In this document: positions 1-14,100 of the stretch, piece after piece
Position numbering within the stretch: position 1 is the stretch's first letter
Layout of the letters: each line of letters begins with the position of its first letter
DNA from: Apoda limacodes
Lineage: Eukaryota > Arthropoda > Insecta > Lepidoptera > Limacodidae
NCBI GenBank assembly: GCA_946406115.1
Contig: OX291562.1
Span: 5,796,001 to 5,860,000, forward strand
Direction: 5' to 3'
DNA: 64,000 bases
Notes under the pieces: model-generated
The model's input: only the letters and a program-made list of their open reading frames with translations
Database searches by the model: none
Told to the model about the DNA's origin: nothing
Made by a program: the position numbers and the translations under genes

Positions 1-315
1 GATGGTGTTGAGTGCACCCAAGGTGCATTGCCTCAGCGATCATAAACTTCGAAAATGAATCGACTGCAATCATTACATATCGAATGCCTGGACTCTTTGT
101 TCTTGAAGGTCCTAATTTATCTAAGTGGATCTTTCCCCTATCGGTTTCAGTGTAATTGGCTGTAAAAGTTCCTTCCGATTACATTTCTTTCTTTTTTGAC
201 AAGCTTCACATGATTTCATAAAGTTCTCTAAGATTACCCTAGCGCCTGAAATTTCCCCAAACACTTTAATACTCCTAAGTGACTCAGCATACTGCTGCGC
301 CCAGCTGTTGTTCAC
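1..315 (-). mobile_element. Retroelement integrase relic, truncated by the window edge
   Basis: On the minus strand a 64-residue open stretch (315 to 121) contains CEACQKRKKC, which resembles the end of an integrase zinc-binding region. After a stop codon the same strand continues with GPSRTKSPGIRYVMIAVDSF and then SKF. This resembles the start of a retroviral-type integrase core (DxxGP...YxLVAVDxFSK). The stop shows the copy is broken, and the rest would lie at coordinates below 1. The class (Ty3/gypsy, BEL or a domesticated integrase-like gene) cannot be told from this piece. It is described only as a relic. Confidence 0.55.
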
Positions 316-1071
316 TCATTACGCTGGCGTCATCACACCCTCCATACTGCGTCAAGTACGGCTGTGTGTGCTAGTGGAGGCACTCTCCACCATCGCATCA
401 CCATTGCATCACCATTGCCCACCAACTCAACACAGCGAGGCTGACCTACTGCTGCATTCCTGGTGGGGGGTAGATGCGGAGCGTAGTGAACGTCCTACTC
501 TACCGCAAAGCCAACCAACGGAGGGCTATCTACTCGTAGATCGTGAGGCCACAGGATCCCGGGACTGACCCGTGTAACGCAGCACACGAGCCTTAAGAGG
601 GGATTATAAAACGATCTTAATTATAAAAACACCTGGAATATAATTATTAACACAATACAGACGGAACTCAGGACAGCACCGTATACTCAACTTTTATGTG
701 GCAGCTGTGTAGATTCTCTTCTGGTTTCCGCTCGTTCAGGAGGGACGATCCTCTTGGCTGCAGGTTCCGTGGTGAAATTGGGCTTTCTCACCTTAACCTA
801 TCTGTGTTGTGTTTCGTGGTTAGGTGTTGCTAACTTGCGTTAGCAGTGTTGCTACTGACAATACAGTGTTGCTACTTACCAATGTTAATGGTAGATTACT
901 TACTTAGAAACTCGCGTGCTGCGCGACAACTGCATTAGTAAATTATAAAAATATATCACTAACTTTGATTTGCCAACAACTTTATTAATTAAAATCATGG
1001 CCGAGAACCTAAAAAAAATTTAGAATAATGTTCTGAAGTCTAAAGACAGCAGAGGGCTCTTAAAATAACAT
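316..1071. other. Stretch without recognised gene
   Basis: No coding, RNA or repeat feature is recognised. The first 250 bases are GC-richer than the rest and carry an 86-codon open frame (308-568, +) with no domain, splice context or start context worth keeping. Confidence 0.5.
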
Positions 1072-1485
1072 TGTAAAAACCACTATTGTGTCTTATACCC
1101 ATATCACACATTCACCTGTTCACTGCTCTCGAAATTGCTAAAGAATATTTCACTAAAATTGGTTTAGTTAGATTAATCTGGTAAACTAACTAGCAACAGC
1201 TAAATTACGCCAAGTTCTCTGTTTCAAAATACCAATACAAAAGTCAACAACCAGCTTATTTCGACAATGATGATTGTAAAAACCACTATCATGTTTTATA
1301 TCTATATCGCACATTCACCTGTTCTCGTATGAAACACTGCTTTTGAAATTGCTAATGGATATTTAATTAAAAAACGTTTAGTTAGATAAATCTGGTAAAC
1401 TAACCAGCAAAAGCGAAACTACGCCAAGTTTTCTCATCCAAAATACCAATACAAAAGTCAACAACCAGCGTATTTTGCCAATGGT
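1072..1485. repeat. Diverged tandem duplication, unit about 200 bp
   Basis: Two head-to-tail copies share blocks in the same order: TTGTAAAAACCACTAT, then CACATTCACCTGTTC, then GAAATTGCTAA, then TCTGGTAAACTAAC, then ACGCCAAGTT, then AAAATACCAATACAAAAGTC. Copy one covers about 1072-1270 and copy two about 1274-1485. They differ by many substitutions and short indels, so the duplication is old. It lies about 0.4 kb upstream of the Trc8 start codon. Confidence 0.75.
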
Positions 1486-1906
1486 GATGATGATGACTTA
1501 CATTACTGAGATTTGATCTGTAACTATTACCCTAATAAAGCTTGCGGGCCGTGGATATGATGTACCGAAATGAAGATATCCGTAGATAAAAGTAGTTTTT
1601 AGCATATTTCACAGAAAATTAGCATTTATTACCCCAAGTTATTTGGCAACACCGATAGAAATGTTAAATATGGTATCCCATTTTATTCAGCCCTAAAATG
1701 TAAAAAAAAACATAGTGTCAAAATTTTGTAATGTCGAAAAATTTCAGTCATAATTTCGTATTTATCTATTACGTGAATTGAAATAGCTAAGAAAATACAA
1801 AATCTAGCAATATATTTTCTGGAACTAAATGTTAACTGTTCGTCATTTCGACAACAGTGACTAAATTGTGTGTGTTACCGTGTTGTGAGACTTGCTTAAA
1901 TGAATT
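1486..1906. other. 5' flank of Trc8, no motif recognised
   Basis: This interval immediately precedes the Trc8 start. It should hold the promoter and 5' UTR if no non-coding upstream exon exists. No convincing TATA box or initiator could be picked by eye. A TGA at 1901-1903 is in frame just upstream of the ATG. Confidence 0.35.
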
Positions 1907-2153
1907 ATGTCTCTGAGGTCAAAGGCGCTATTGTTGGTGGAGGTACTACTGAGGGTACCTCCACTGTTTGTGGTGGATGAATTTCTTAAAATCAGCTTAG
2001 GACTGCCAGTGATGACCAGCGAAGATGTGTCAATGTTGAGTAATGTGACTATGGACCACATTGATGTGGCCGACACAGATGTTAATTATTATGATTCCAA
2101 TTTCTACAATGCTTTTTTGTTCACACTGCTGAAGTTCCTACTTTGCTGTTTAG
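1907..2153 (+). CDS. Trc8: Trc8 coding exon 1
   Basis: Encodes residues 1-82 plus the first base of codon 83. The start LLLVEVLLRVPPLFVVDEF matches the position of the first membrane segment in TRC8 proteins, and NAFLFTLLKFLLCC begins the second. The donor is TTTAG|GTACGT, with GT at 2154-2155. Read through, the frame ends at a TAA in the intron, as expected for a true exon end. Confidence 0.9.
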
Positions 2154-5100
2154 GTACGTAACTCTGTCTTTATCCCATAATTTTTGAGTAGATAAATTAG
2201 AATTACTTACACAATATATTAATTGTTTTCTGCCTAAGTATTTGAAGGTTAAATATTTACATTTTTAATTGTAAGTATTTTTTATGCAACTATTAAAGGC
2301 TGTATATTTGTAATAGGTAGTAGGTATATTACTCAAGATTTAACATCTTAACTGTTCAGATATTTAAATTTTGGATGAATATGTTTTGGGATAAAGAATA
2401 ATTATTTTTGTTGACTTTGTTATCTGTCAACTGTTTGTTTAGTATTGGTGTCAAAATTATCAAAAACTATGCGTCTTACAAAAAATTTGTAAAGACATAA
2501 TTTGTAGCAAATTGTTTTGTCTACAAATATGTTTCTATTACTTTTTGCCCTAAATTAAAAATTAAAGAAGTAATAAGCAAAAAAAACAAACATTTGTGAT
2601 AATTTACTAAGTTCGGTCATTATTTCCCTTTCGCCCCCTTTTAGTTACTCTGACCAAATCATCATTTGTAAGTCAAAAGTACCATTTGTAACAAACTGTT
2701 CATCGACAATATTTTTGTATTTTTCTCTTTTTGCCACCAAAAAATTCAACTTTAGATCCATGTATGAAGGTGGAGTTTTTATGTAAATCTGTCAAACTGC
2801 TTATATATGAAGGATAGGTGCCAGTAAGTAAGTAGTATCAAACTTATTTGAAATTTGAAAAATCCCAAAACAAACTTACTCTTTGAGAACCAAGTGCTGT
2901 TCTGCAACATGTCTGATTGGATAAAAATTTATCAGTTTCACTTTAAAAAAAATTCAGTCTGCTAAAATCATTTGTCAATTGCACAACCCTGCAAAAGTGA
3001 ATAAAAGAATTATTTTCCTTTAAACAATTAACAAAAGTTTTAGATTCAGCAAAGTTGATTGCATCTGTAAAAATCATCTTCAATATCCAGACACTGTTTA
3101 TTGAAACTTTTTAGTATAAATGCTTATAATAACTTTGTTAAAAAAAAATTGCTAAACCAAGTAAGACTCTGGCTAGAGAAATTCACATTGTGCTTCTTAT
3201 CCGAGAAACATTTGCCAGTTCACTATGGTTTATTAGGTATTTCTGTTTCTTAAAAAATGTTTGCATGAGTATCAACAGCAATCATCAATTACATCAAACC
3301 AATGCACATATGAGTATTTGGTCTCCAAAACCAGTAAAAATAAGATTAGTAAGTTTTTTTTTCTAATCTAGCGACAGAAAACTTAGTTAAAATTTTTAAA
3401 CAAAAGCTAAGTTACATTAAACAACCTAGTTGTGTGGTGTGCCTTTGCATGACCTTTAGCACTTTTGGCTGTTCAGTTCATTACTATTTTTTAGTTATCT
3501 GAACTAAAACAATCAAAAAATAACTACAAACCTCAATAAATACAATTATATTTATTATAATTTTTTTTTTTGAATTTTGGCTTAAGTGCTAAGAGTATAT
3601 GTCAGAGATAGCAATAAGAACAATTACGGCCTATTTTACATAACATCTACATATTGTAATACCAACGTCACCAACAGCACTTCAAATGTGGAAACCACTT
3701 TTGGTTATTTTGTCATTTTAGCTTTTTGTGTGCAAGCCCATTTTGGTTTCACACATTGGCCCTGTAGTTATACAAATTAAAAATATTTGTATAACACAAG
3801 AATTTGAAGCATGAGCCCGCAGCTCTAGCCACACTAAATTTGGTTAACAGCGTAGGATTGTTACGGCAACTCCTTGATTATACTAAAGAAGTTTGTTATA
3901 GCAAGCTAGAGCTGCAGCTTTGGTTTGTTCGTGGAGTTTGGTTATAGTTACTCTTGCGGAAACTTCAGAATTTCCTGGGATAAAAAGTAGCCTTTGTCCT
4001 TTTCCGTGTCTTTAACTATCTCTGTGTGCAAAATTTCAGCACATTTAAATGCTCCCACTGCAGCAGGATTAAGTAACAAACGTTAGTCGTGGGACTCCTT
4101 TATTTAATCTCAGTATTGATACTGTGATTTACTCCTTAATTACCCGCGCTAAATTCGGTTATCGGCGACTTTGATTTACTCCTTTATTATACTAATGAAG
4201 TTTGCTATATTAAGCTGAAGCTATAGCTATAGCTCGGTTATAGTTATCCCCGTGGGAATTTTGGGATAAAAAGTAGCCTATATGCTATTTCAGGACCTAA
4301 CCTATATGTATGCCAAGTTTCATCCCGATCCGTGGTTGAAGCATGAAGAAGTAACAAACATACACACTCACAGACTCACAAACTTTTGCCCTTATAATAT
4401 TAATGGGATTAATAACTGAAATTTACTAGGTATTTCTCTAATTTTATCCCCGTGGGAATTTTGGGATAAAAAGTAGCCTATATGCTATTTCAGGACCTAA
4501 CCTATATGTATGCCAAGTTTCATCCCGATCCGTGGTTGAAGCATGAAGAAGTAACAAACATACACACTCACAGACTCACAAACTTTTGCCCTTATAATAT
4601 TAATGGGATTAATAACTGAAATTTACTAGGTATTTCTCTAATTTTATCACTTTATCTGTAAATATTTTGAAACCTGGCACTTCAGGACATTATGTTATGT
4701 GACATTTTTTGTTTGTCTATCTAAATATATTGTGCACTGCTATTTTACATTCTACGTACAAAAAATCTTCTAACTCCTTTCTGTATATTTGGTTTTTTTC
4801 CTTAAAATTCACCTAAATTTAAATAAGAGTTAGGAGACTTCAAGTCATTGTTTACTGTCAAGCCCTTGTATTACATTTATTTATAAACTTTTAGGGATTT
4901 GAATTTTAGGTCGAAAGTTTGAAGGTAACATTTTGAGTTCATAGATAGTTTCTGGAATAATTTGATGCCAAAAGAAGATATATAATAGATGTCCTTTATA
5001 TTAACAAATTGTTTTAAGTAAGTTGTTAATGACTTGAGCATTTCTGTTGGTATGCAATGCCATAATAACCAGGTACAATCTTTCACTATAGGAGGAGTTA

Positions 5101-8100
5101 GAGGATACTTTTTTGAGTGTCAAATTACTAGAAATATAATATAGAACAATATTACATGTACCTGTTATTAATGTTGTTTGTCTCCCCTTGACTACTACCT
5201 GTAGCACAGGCCTCTATTGAGAAAGGAGGCTTAGGTCGTAGTCCAACACGCTGTTCTACTGTGAATAAGCAAATATCACGCTACTGACTACTCGACTGCC
5301 AGAGTTTTCATGCAGCCGATAAGGCCTCTGACTTGGCTTTAAAAACTGTGACCAGGACCAACAGCTTAGTGTCCTTCAGTGTGGAGGAGCATCCATCCAA
5401 TGACCGACTAAATCTGATATTGCTTAATTTTACATATTGTTTCCAAGAGATAAATGTTATTGGAAAACAAACTCCCAAAGTCTGTTGCTGAAATGTTTTT
5501 CTCTTCCATTATGTGACAGAATAACAAATAGAATGATGGATTGAGCATACACCTTAAAACCAGCAAGAGTGGTTTTGTCATGAGATGAAATTCCATATTC
5601 CGTAACGCTCTGCACTTATTTATGTGCCTATCCAGAGCCAAAAAATTATTTGTCAGTTTGGTATGTTTGTTGCAAATAGGCATTTCACGTCACGGAGACG
5701 AAATAGTTAGCTTCTTCCATCAAGAATGTGTTCAGAAGGTGCAACAGGGTTGTAAAAAAGCTAGCCAGTCACAAATAATTGGGTTGAGCTATCATATTCT
5801 TTATTGAGGATCTCAAATAATTTTATGTGAGCAGCTTCTAAACGAGGCAGGTTTTATTTATACCTATTAATGCGGCAGTGTAATGTTTTTAAGTTTCATG
5901 ACAATTTAAAAATCATTGAACTTCCTTCATACTCGCTTATTATTTTTTTAAGTAAAGTAAACCTATTAAGATAAATTTTAGTCATCTTTTTTCAATTATC
6001 GACTCTATTGAAGCAGGAAATTAGATTAGTTATAATAAATGGACATAAGCAGTTACATGAATATGCCAGGATTATGTGAATGATTTTGTTTATTTTGTTT
6101 TATGCATTCAAGTACCTAATGTGTAATTAATTATAATTACAAAGTTGATTTCTTTCAATTCCTTGAAATGAAATTTTACAACTAGGTTTCTATATATGTC
6201 GCAGGCAAATCGTATAATCCGCCGTTTTATAATATGCCTATGAAGATCGTAAAGTATGGAATAGAAATTATCAAATAGCTGAACAGATTATTATATGAAG
6301 CTTGGCTGGAATGCTCCGCTCGCTTCGCTTACTATTACGCTTACTACCTTATTATTTTCCGTATGGCTTCTAATTGCAGACTAAGCCACATAAATTTCAC
6401 CAGTTCCATGGGGAGGGAGACACGTATCAATCATATATGGTCGTCATGATGGTGATATGCCTCTATATATATTTATTTCCTCTGAATTGAGTTTTCACTA
6501 TAGAGCGGACCACCACAAATACATACAAAAATGTAGAACACAAACATAGAATTTATTGTTATTAAGAGAGGATAGGGTAGAATTTGATATTGAATGTTTT
6601 AATATATATAATAATTGGTTAAAGAAGAATTTGTTTCCAGTAATTCTATCAAAATCACAGGAAGTATACAAGCAAATTTTTTATTTTTTAACATAATCTA
6701 CTTCAATACATTTGCAATATAACTTTTCAAAGTGTCGTATTCTGGCTAAAAAAAACCTTGTTCCGGAGTCTCAAAAAACACCTCCACCGCAGTCATGACC
6801 TTGCCTTTGTTCTTGAATTTGGTGTCTCGGATATGTTCTGTTAACTTAAGGAATAAGTAGAAATCGATTGGAGCGAGGTCTGGTGAACACCCACTGTAGG
6901 TATTCCATCAATTGAAGCCCTGCATTCTTAATAGCTAGATTTTTATTGAAAATCTTCTCGCTTTTCCTTCTGCACTTCTGTCAACATTTGTGGAACCCAC
7001 CCCGCGGAGACCTTTATGAAGTTTAAGCAGTCAGAAAACAACACTTCCAAAAGAAATCTTTAGACTCTCAGCTACGCAACGAATGGTTACACGTCTATTG
7101 TTAAGTGCTAACTCCTCAACTTTTTTAACATTTTCTACGGTAACAGATGTGGATGGTCTTGTTCTTCCACGTTTGAATTCAGGATATACAAATTGAACCA
7201 TGGAATATGATAGACCATTTTCTTCTAAAGTACTTTATTTTATTTTAGTAAAAATATCTTTGTGAAGACAACTACCAAAGACAGTCCGAATGACATAAAA
7301 AACGAATGAACGTCAAATAACAATTTCAAATATCGAATACCGGAAACTTTTGATCGCTCCTCGTAATTTTTGCCAAATTTTTTTGGATGCCAAACTCACA
7401 GTAAAATTGAAATTGTGCATTACAAATTACCACTAATGATGAAGTCAAGGAGGCAGTTTCGGAGTACTTTGAAGATAAAAAGTAAACATTTTTTTATGAG
7501 GGTATAAATAAATTAATTGAAAGATCTGAAAAATGTTTCCGTCTTGCAGTTTTTTTATTTCCCCCCTTATCCCCCATTCCGCGAACATAAAAACGCTCCC
7601 GCGTATGAAAGAAAAATCGGATAATGCATGCTTAGAACGGAGCGGTGCGCTGTATTAAAACCGGCCGGCGAACTCGTCACTGGCCTTAGAATCGTTACTA
7701 CGTTTTTTTAATCCGAAAGTAGGTAGTTTCAATCTCTACGCTTATGGACAATGTATTCTTGATGATATCCCGGCACAAACCAAAGATGGCCATTTTAGCT
7801 ACATACAAACATATTTTAGGAACCGATATACCCCCGAGTGCAAAGCAAACTAAAATCTGAAACTATGTTAAGCATGCTCGCATAAGTTTGAACTTTGCAC
7901 ATGACGTTTTATGTTACACATAGGCGAAACGTTTTTGGCCGGTTTTTGTCAAGTTTTTATTTTATTAATTATTAATAAAAGATAAGGCTTTATAGGTATA
8001 GAACTTCTAGACAATTTATCTCTCATTAATTTATTTAAGAAATAGGTTTCCTAACTAAATGTCGAGACCTACGATAAGTAAACTAATTTTGAGGTTGAAA

Positions 8101-11100
8101 CGAACGGCAAGGTGCACTGTATTATTTCGCGGGAAAAGTAAAATGAAACACTTTTTCAGTAGTAAAGGTTCACAGCGCTCTCCATTAACGCGAAGGGCCG
8201 AAGGCTACGAGCTTAGCTAGCTCGTTGCAATATTTTGGGTGCCTATCGTTAATTTTCTTATTCAAGATACAGATTTTGCTTATGATTTAGCACTTTACTA
8301 ACTAATTTACAGACTTATGGGTAAAGTTACACAAATGAAAGTAGTACAAAGCAAAGGGCTATCGAATGATATAAGTTTGATAATCGTGCGTTTTTATATA
8401 CAATTCTTGTATATATGTATAGATATATAATCTGAATCTCGGAAACGGCTCCAACGCTTTTCATGAAATTTAGTATTTAGGGCGATTCGGGGACGATAAA
8501 TCGATCTAGCTAGGATTTATTTTTAGAAAACGTTGTTTTATCCGTGTTTTCAGGCAATGATAAACTGAAAAATATGACTCTTCCTGACATCTATTGGCGA
8601 GTAGTAATAAGCAAAACTAAAGCTATTTGACAATCGATGACGTTATTAACAACGCTTAAGCTATTTGACAATAGGTGGCGCTGTTTAAAAAAAAACGAGC
8701 AAAGCTTGGTCCTCCTGGTACTCTTGTTAAATCTACAATTAAAAAAAAAAAAAAAACCAAATGTGTTAAATTTACATTACCAATGTTAGTCATAGACAGA
8801 CATGTATTAATATTAATGGCGAGCAATTAGAACTTGTTAATTCAACAGTCTTTCTTGGCATAACGCTGGACTCCAAACTTCAATGGGGTCCTCATATTCA
8901 TAACCTAGCCAAAAAACTTAGCTCTGCTGTGTATGCGATCAAGAAAATAAGACAATTGACCGATGTTGACACTGCAAAAATAGTATATTTTAGCTATTTC
9001 CATAGTTTATTGATATATGGTATCCTATTGTGGGGTAGCGCTGCTGATATAAATACAATCAGAAATGAAAAAAAAGGAAATAACATAAAATTGTACGACT
9101 AAATTTTTTTTATTTAAAACATTAATTGTATTTTTAGTTTATATGTATTATTGATAGTGTTTTTAAAAAAGTAACTATCGAGTTTCTTGCCGGATTCTTC
9201 TCGGTAGAAATCAACAAAATTGTGAACCGGCGGGAAGGTGGGAGGGTTCAAAAAATAATATTTTATAACTTTGACGATTCAAAAGTGATTGTAAAATCCT
9301 TATTTGAATAAACCATTTTGACTTAGACTTTGTCTTTACAATGTATTCTGTGAATATAGTTATGTTTAATTATAAGCTTCAATTAAAAAAAGGTTTTAAG
9401 CAAGAAAAAGTTTATCCTTATAAACTATCACATAAATTGTCAGTGTATATACTACAGAAATATCAGTGATTTAGATACTTTATTATGTAATTTTTATTTA
9501 GCCTACTGATGGCGGTTACTGTAGCCTATATGGACGCTTGCAACAACAAGGGTATCACTCGCGCGTTGCCGACCCTTCAGAAATCTAATAAATTCTTTTT
9601 TGTAGAACCCCATACTGTAGTCCTTGGAGAAAACCTTGGCAGGGAGCTCATTCCACAACCCAAGCGTTCGCGGGAGGAAGTTTATCTGAAACCGCACTGT
9701 ACGCTACCATTTCGGTTCTAAAGTGTGAGAATGAATTCCCTGCCAATGGCGAGCTGTGCGATGATAGAAAGTAGCCATGGGCATCATTTCGAACAATTCC
9801 TTAGAACACATTCCATTGTACAAGTGGTAGAACACACACAGGGAGGCAGTCTCTCCTCAGACTTAAGGGTTCAATACGGCAAGTGAGTTTGGGATCGTCG
9901 ACAATTCTCACAGCCCGTCGTTGAACCGAGACAAAAAGGGCAAGCTGGTATGATCTCGATTTGAGACACAAGTTCTTCACGTTTTTCCTCCACAACGGAA
10001 CGAGGGATGCTTGCACGACCCGTGTAATAAGCGTCTCCAGTACTGTCCTGTGTGATGTTGATGTCCAACATATCATTGCTATGCAGTAGAAACAGCGTAG
10101 TAGACAGCACAGAGCATTGCGGGACACCAGCATTAATGTCCATGTTATCAGACCAACTACCGTCAACTACGGCTCGTATGCGTCTGCCGGACAAAAAGCT
10201 AGCTACCCATTTGCACCCTCGGGCACTCCATAAGATGGCAACTTCCATAAAAGGTCACCAGTCGAACTTACCGCTGATACACTCATTTGACATTATCGGT
10301 ACAATGTCTTATTGCGTCGTATGACGTCTCAATGCAAATATATGAATATGAAACTCTTATGTTACCTAGCTATGAATGAGGATGCTACAGAGCTGTAATC
10401 AATTACAACAGAAGTGCTTATGTTAAATATATTTTCTTAATTTTTTTAAAAAAAATTAAAATCTGTTTGATGTTTCTTTTTTATTATATCTTTCTGTAGC
10501 TCAGGCATTTGCTTTAGATTTGTAATATGTGCCCCTTCTTCAATCTGGAATAAATAATATAGACCGTTTTGGGATATTAGGGGATGTTGAAAAATGGGGC
10601 ATGATTTTAAAAACTTTTTTTTTTTAATAACATTTTTATAGACTGTATATTTTATACCTTTCTATGCATGTACCAAATTTTTGTAGTATTCATAGTCTCT
10701 GAACAGGCATGACGACACTACTAGAGTCAAACCCTAAAAAGCGTCATACATAATCCGACAGATTACAGTCCGAGCCTTGTTCCTAATAAACTAGATAAGA
10801 GAAAACAATCAAGTTACATTAAACATTTTTATTCATTAATTGCTGTATTCTAACCAATTTATTCAAAGATATACAATCGTGACCTTAAGGAATAAATAAC
10901 ATAAACACTGTTTTTAACGTGACTTGCAAATTTGTTACTAATATGTTTTAACTTTGATGGCATGAAAAACATAACGTTACGCTAAGTTACTACTTAAAAA
11001 ACTTGAACTGTCAATTTAACTTATTAAGAAAAAAAACCGGCTAAGTGCGTGTGGTAGGCTTGCGTTGCACTTTGTAGAATGAGAATTATTGCAGATATCT

Positions 11101-14100
11101 AAATAAACTGATTTTGTTCAAAACAATTTTCGCTAAGTTAAAAGTCGTTTTTTTTTCAGATTTTTTAACATGCGGTTTAGATTAGAGGAGGGGGTCACAA
11201 TTTTTCAATTTTGGAATCCAACAACCAGCAAAACATACTTAATCTTCAGAAACCTCATTTGCTTTTTTTATTGCATTTCATTGCAAATCCTGTAGAAGAC
11301 CAATATCACTCACGACGGGGTTGCGCAAAAAAAATAAGTTCAACGTATGGACCTACCCTAAAACATTTTTTTTTTATCTAACTTTATTATTAATCTGGAA
11401 GGCGGTTTACATGAGACACCTTACTGTAATTTTTTTTAGAATCGGTGCAAAAATCGCGAAATTATAAGGGTTCTATTTTGGCCTACCATAATATGAATTA
11501 GTAACAAACATATTATACCTGCCTCTGACCTGTGACGCTTGTAGGGAAACTATTATTTGAGTTTTTTATACCACTAATCCGGCAAACAAACTAAAAATCC
11601 GCCTGATGTTAAATGAACTAGACTAGCTATAGACGACGCTTGCAACACCAGGTAGATTAATTACACGTAGGGCATGCACCCGGGTAGACCCGGTTTATAA
11701 ATTACCCAGGTATACCCGGTTCTGGAGAACATTGGATGAAACTGGTACTGAATGTACTGATACCCGGTTCTAAAACATGGAAAAAATAAAATACGTAAGC
11801 ATGTAAAAGCGATCAGTTTGGCTGTGCGCATACGCAGCGTTGCCAGATCTCTAGCGAAATTGACGCCCACTTCGCAACACAAACATCCGCATAATATTTT
11901 TTATTTAACTTGCAATATTTGTATAAATAAAAATATTGAAAGTTAAATTAAAATAAAGTAGGTAAGTTCGGGTAAAAATTTGCAAGTGAATTTTAAAGAA
12001 GTTATCCAAAATCGATTGAAATGGAATTTTGCATACACTTTTAGTTTCAATGACAATGCATGGTTAGCTAAGTGACGTCAATCTAAATCTAATATGATAG
12101 ACGGCCCAAGATGGCTGACTTGTTATTTTTTGTCCACTCCCATGATATGAGTAACAAATGGAAGGGTTTGTTGAGTAGATGCATTCAACCCTTCAAGGAG
12201 ATGGTGTGCTACTGCCCGGTTAAACGGTAAGACTTGGCGAGGTCGTGTCAACTAATATCGACCTATTCCCTAGGCAAATTCTAGCGGTGGTAAAAAATGG
12301 TGGAAAACAAGATGGCCGCAATACCAGTTTTAAAGAATTATAACTTGGCATAGGTTAAGAAAAGTTTGGTGGTGCTCGAACAGATGTAGGAACTAACAAG
12401 GGTCAACTGTTGGCGTTAAACTTTTTGACTAGTGAGCTTGGAGCCGGAGCATATGGTGCCAGACTGTGGTACACCAGGTTGCCTACACTGCGGTGATTGG
12501 CATCACAGCTTGCTCTGCAAGCTTACTAAACTGACTTGCGACCCCTGGGTGAATCCAGGGATAAGGCAGCCTTTTTCGGAGGCACCGTTAGCGGTTCTTC
12601 TCCCTTGCATAAAGCCTTCCTCTGGTGGGAGTTGCCTATGGTGGGGCTCCTCGGCCCCCCCTCTGGCCACCTCGCTTTCTCGCTCGTACACAGCCTGCCT
12701 CGGGGCTCAACACTCGGCGAAACGTTGCCCATCTCAAGTAAGTCACCCATCTTTTTGCGCCCGGGCACGCAAATCAAAAACCTAGTATGGAGCACTGACC
12801 ACTTAAAAACCTTAAAAGTCGCAACACTTACTTTGTTATTTTTTGGTCGCAATGACATATAATATTTTTTACTGAGTGGGTAGTATTATATTAAGCCCTT
12901 ACTAGGATATGATGCTGCTGTAACTTTTTCAATTTTCAAAATATTGATATGTCTGTCTTTGATTGTTGTAGGAACTTACTAGGTAGGTTCGTTAATGCAA
13001 AAAAGTATTTTTTCCAAATTTGTCCCTTACTAGATTTTCAATTTGCAGCCGTGCTGCAATTCAGATACGGCGGATATTGTAGTTAGTTACTTAGTTGTCG
13101 TCTAACTTGCGTTTGTAGATAACTGACCGTTAAGCTAGCAGCACCCTTTCAATTTACATTTCGATTGTGTGACAAGCTAAGACTAGGAACGCTACTGCAA
13201 TTTTTCGTAGGTATTTGGTATGCATAATTATTTTGTTACAATTTCGATTCAGTGATAGGTATTCAACTGAAAGATATTAGCGACAAACGAACCTCAATAT
13301 AAATGGACCAAATGGTAAAAAAAAATATGGCAATATTTGATTTATTGAAACACTTATCGAACAAACTTTACAATGTTTATAGTTTCATTTAGAAAAACAA
13401 GAATTTGATCAACCTATCGTTTTTCATATTGCATTGGGGCACCCAATGTGTGAAGCGTTAAAATCCTCAATTCTGTGACGGGATTAAAATATTGGTAGTA
13501 ACTCCCGAATCAAATATTTAATTATTTATATTCATATATATAACTCTACACAACAAAAAGATATACATACATACATATACATATTAAAGATATAATAAAA
13601 TATAGTATTAATTATCAATTTTTTTTTTAGTTCGTGTGGGAAAAAAAATTGCACCTAAAAATAGTAAATTACTCGTATGAGTTATGACTGCAAGTTTCAT
13701 AAAACGAAAAAAAAATTATGATGACGCTAGTTTGACGGTCATACAAAAAATGTTAATATCATAAGTATTTTATGGTTCAATAAACTTTAAAAAGAAGTTA
13801 TTCTGGTTTTGCCATTAAATAAGGTTTTATCCGTAATTGTGAATATAATATAGGGGCCCTCATAATTGACATAATACATTTACTGTTTAACCTGAGATAC
13901 GCTGATACATATTCCTGATCCTTTTTTTTTACTATGCTATGTGGCAAACAAGCATACGATACGATCCGCCTAGTGTTAAGCGGTGACCGTAGACTATGGA
14001 CGCATATAACACCAGGCGTATTAATTGCGCTGTTCTGACTCTGAAATCATCTGAGCACTCTCAAGTATTAAAGTATGTGAACCAAGTTTGAGGGTTAGGA

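Noticed and set aside
308..568. 86-codon open frame (+)
   Set aside because: Overlaps the antisense integrase relic and GC-richer flank; no domain and no context.
12432..12862. 108-117-codon open frames as protein genes
   Set aside because: Frames overlap on both strands with no start context, splice or domain evidence. High GC alone lowers stop frequency. Kept only as an island.
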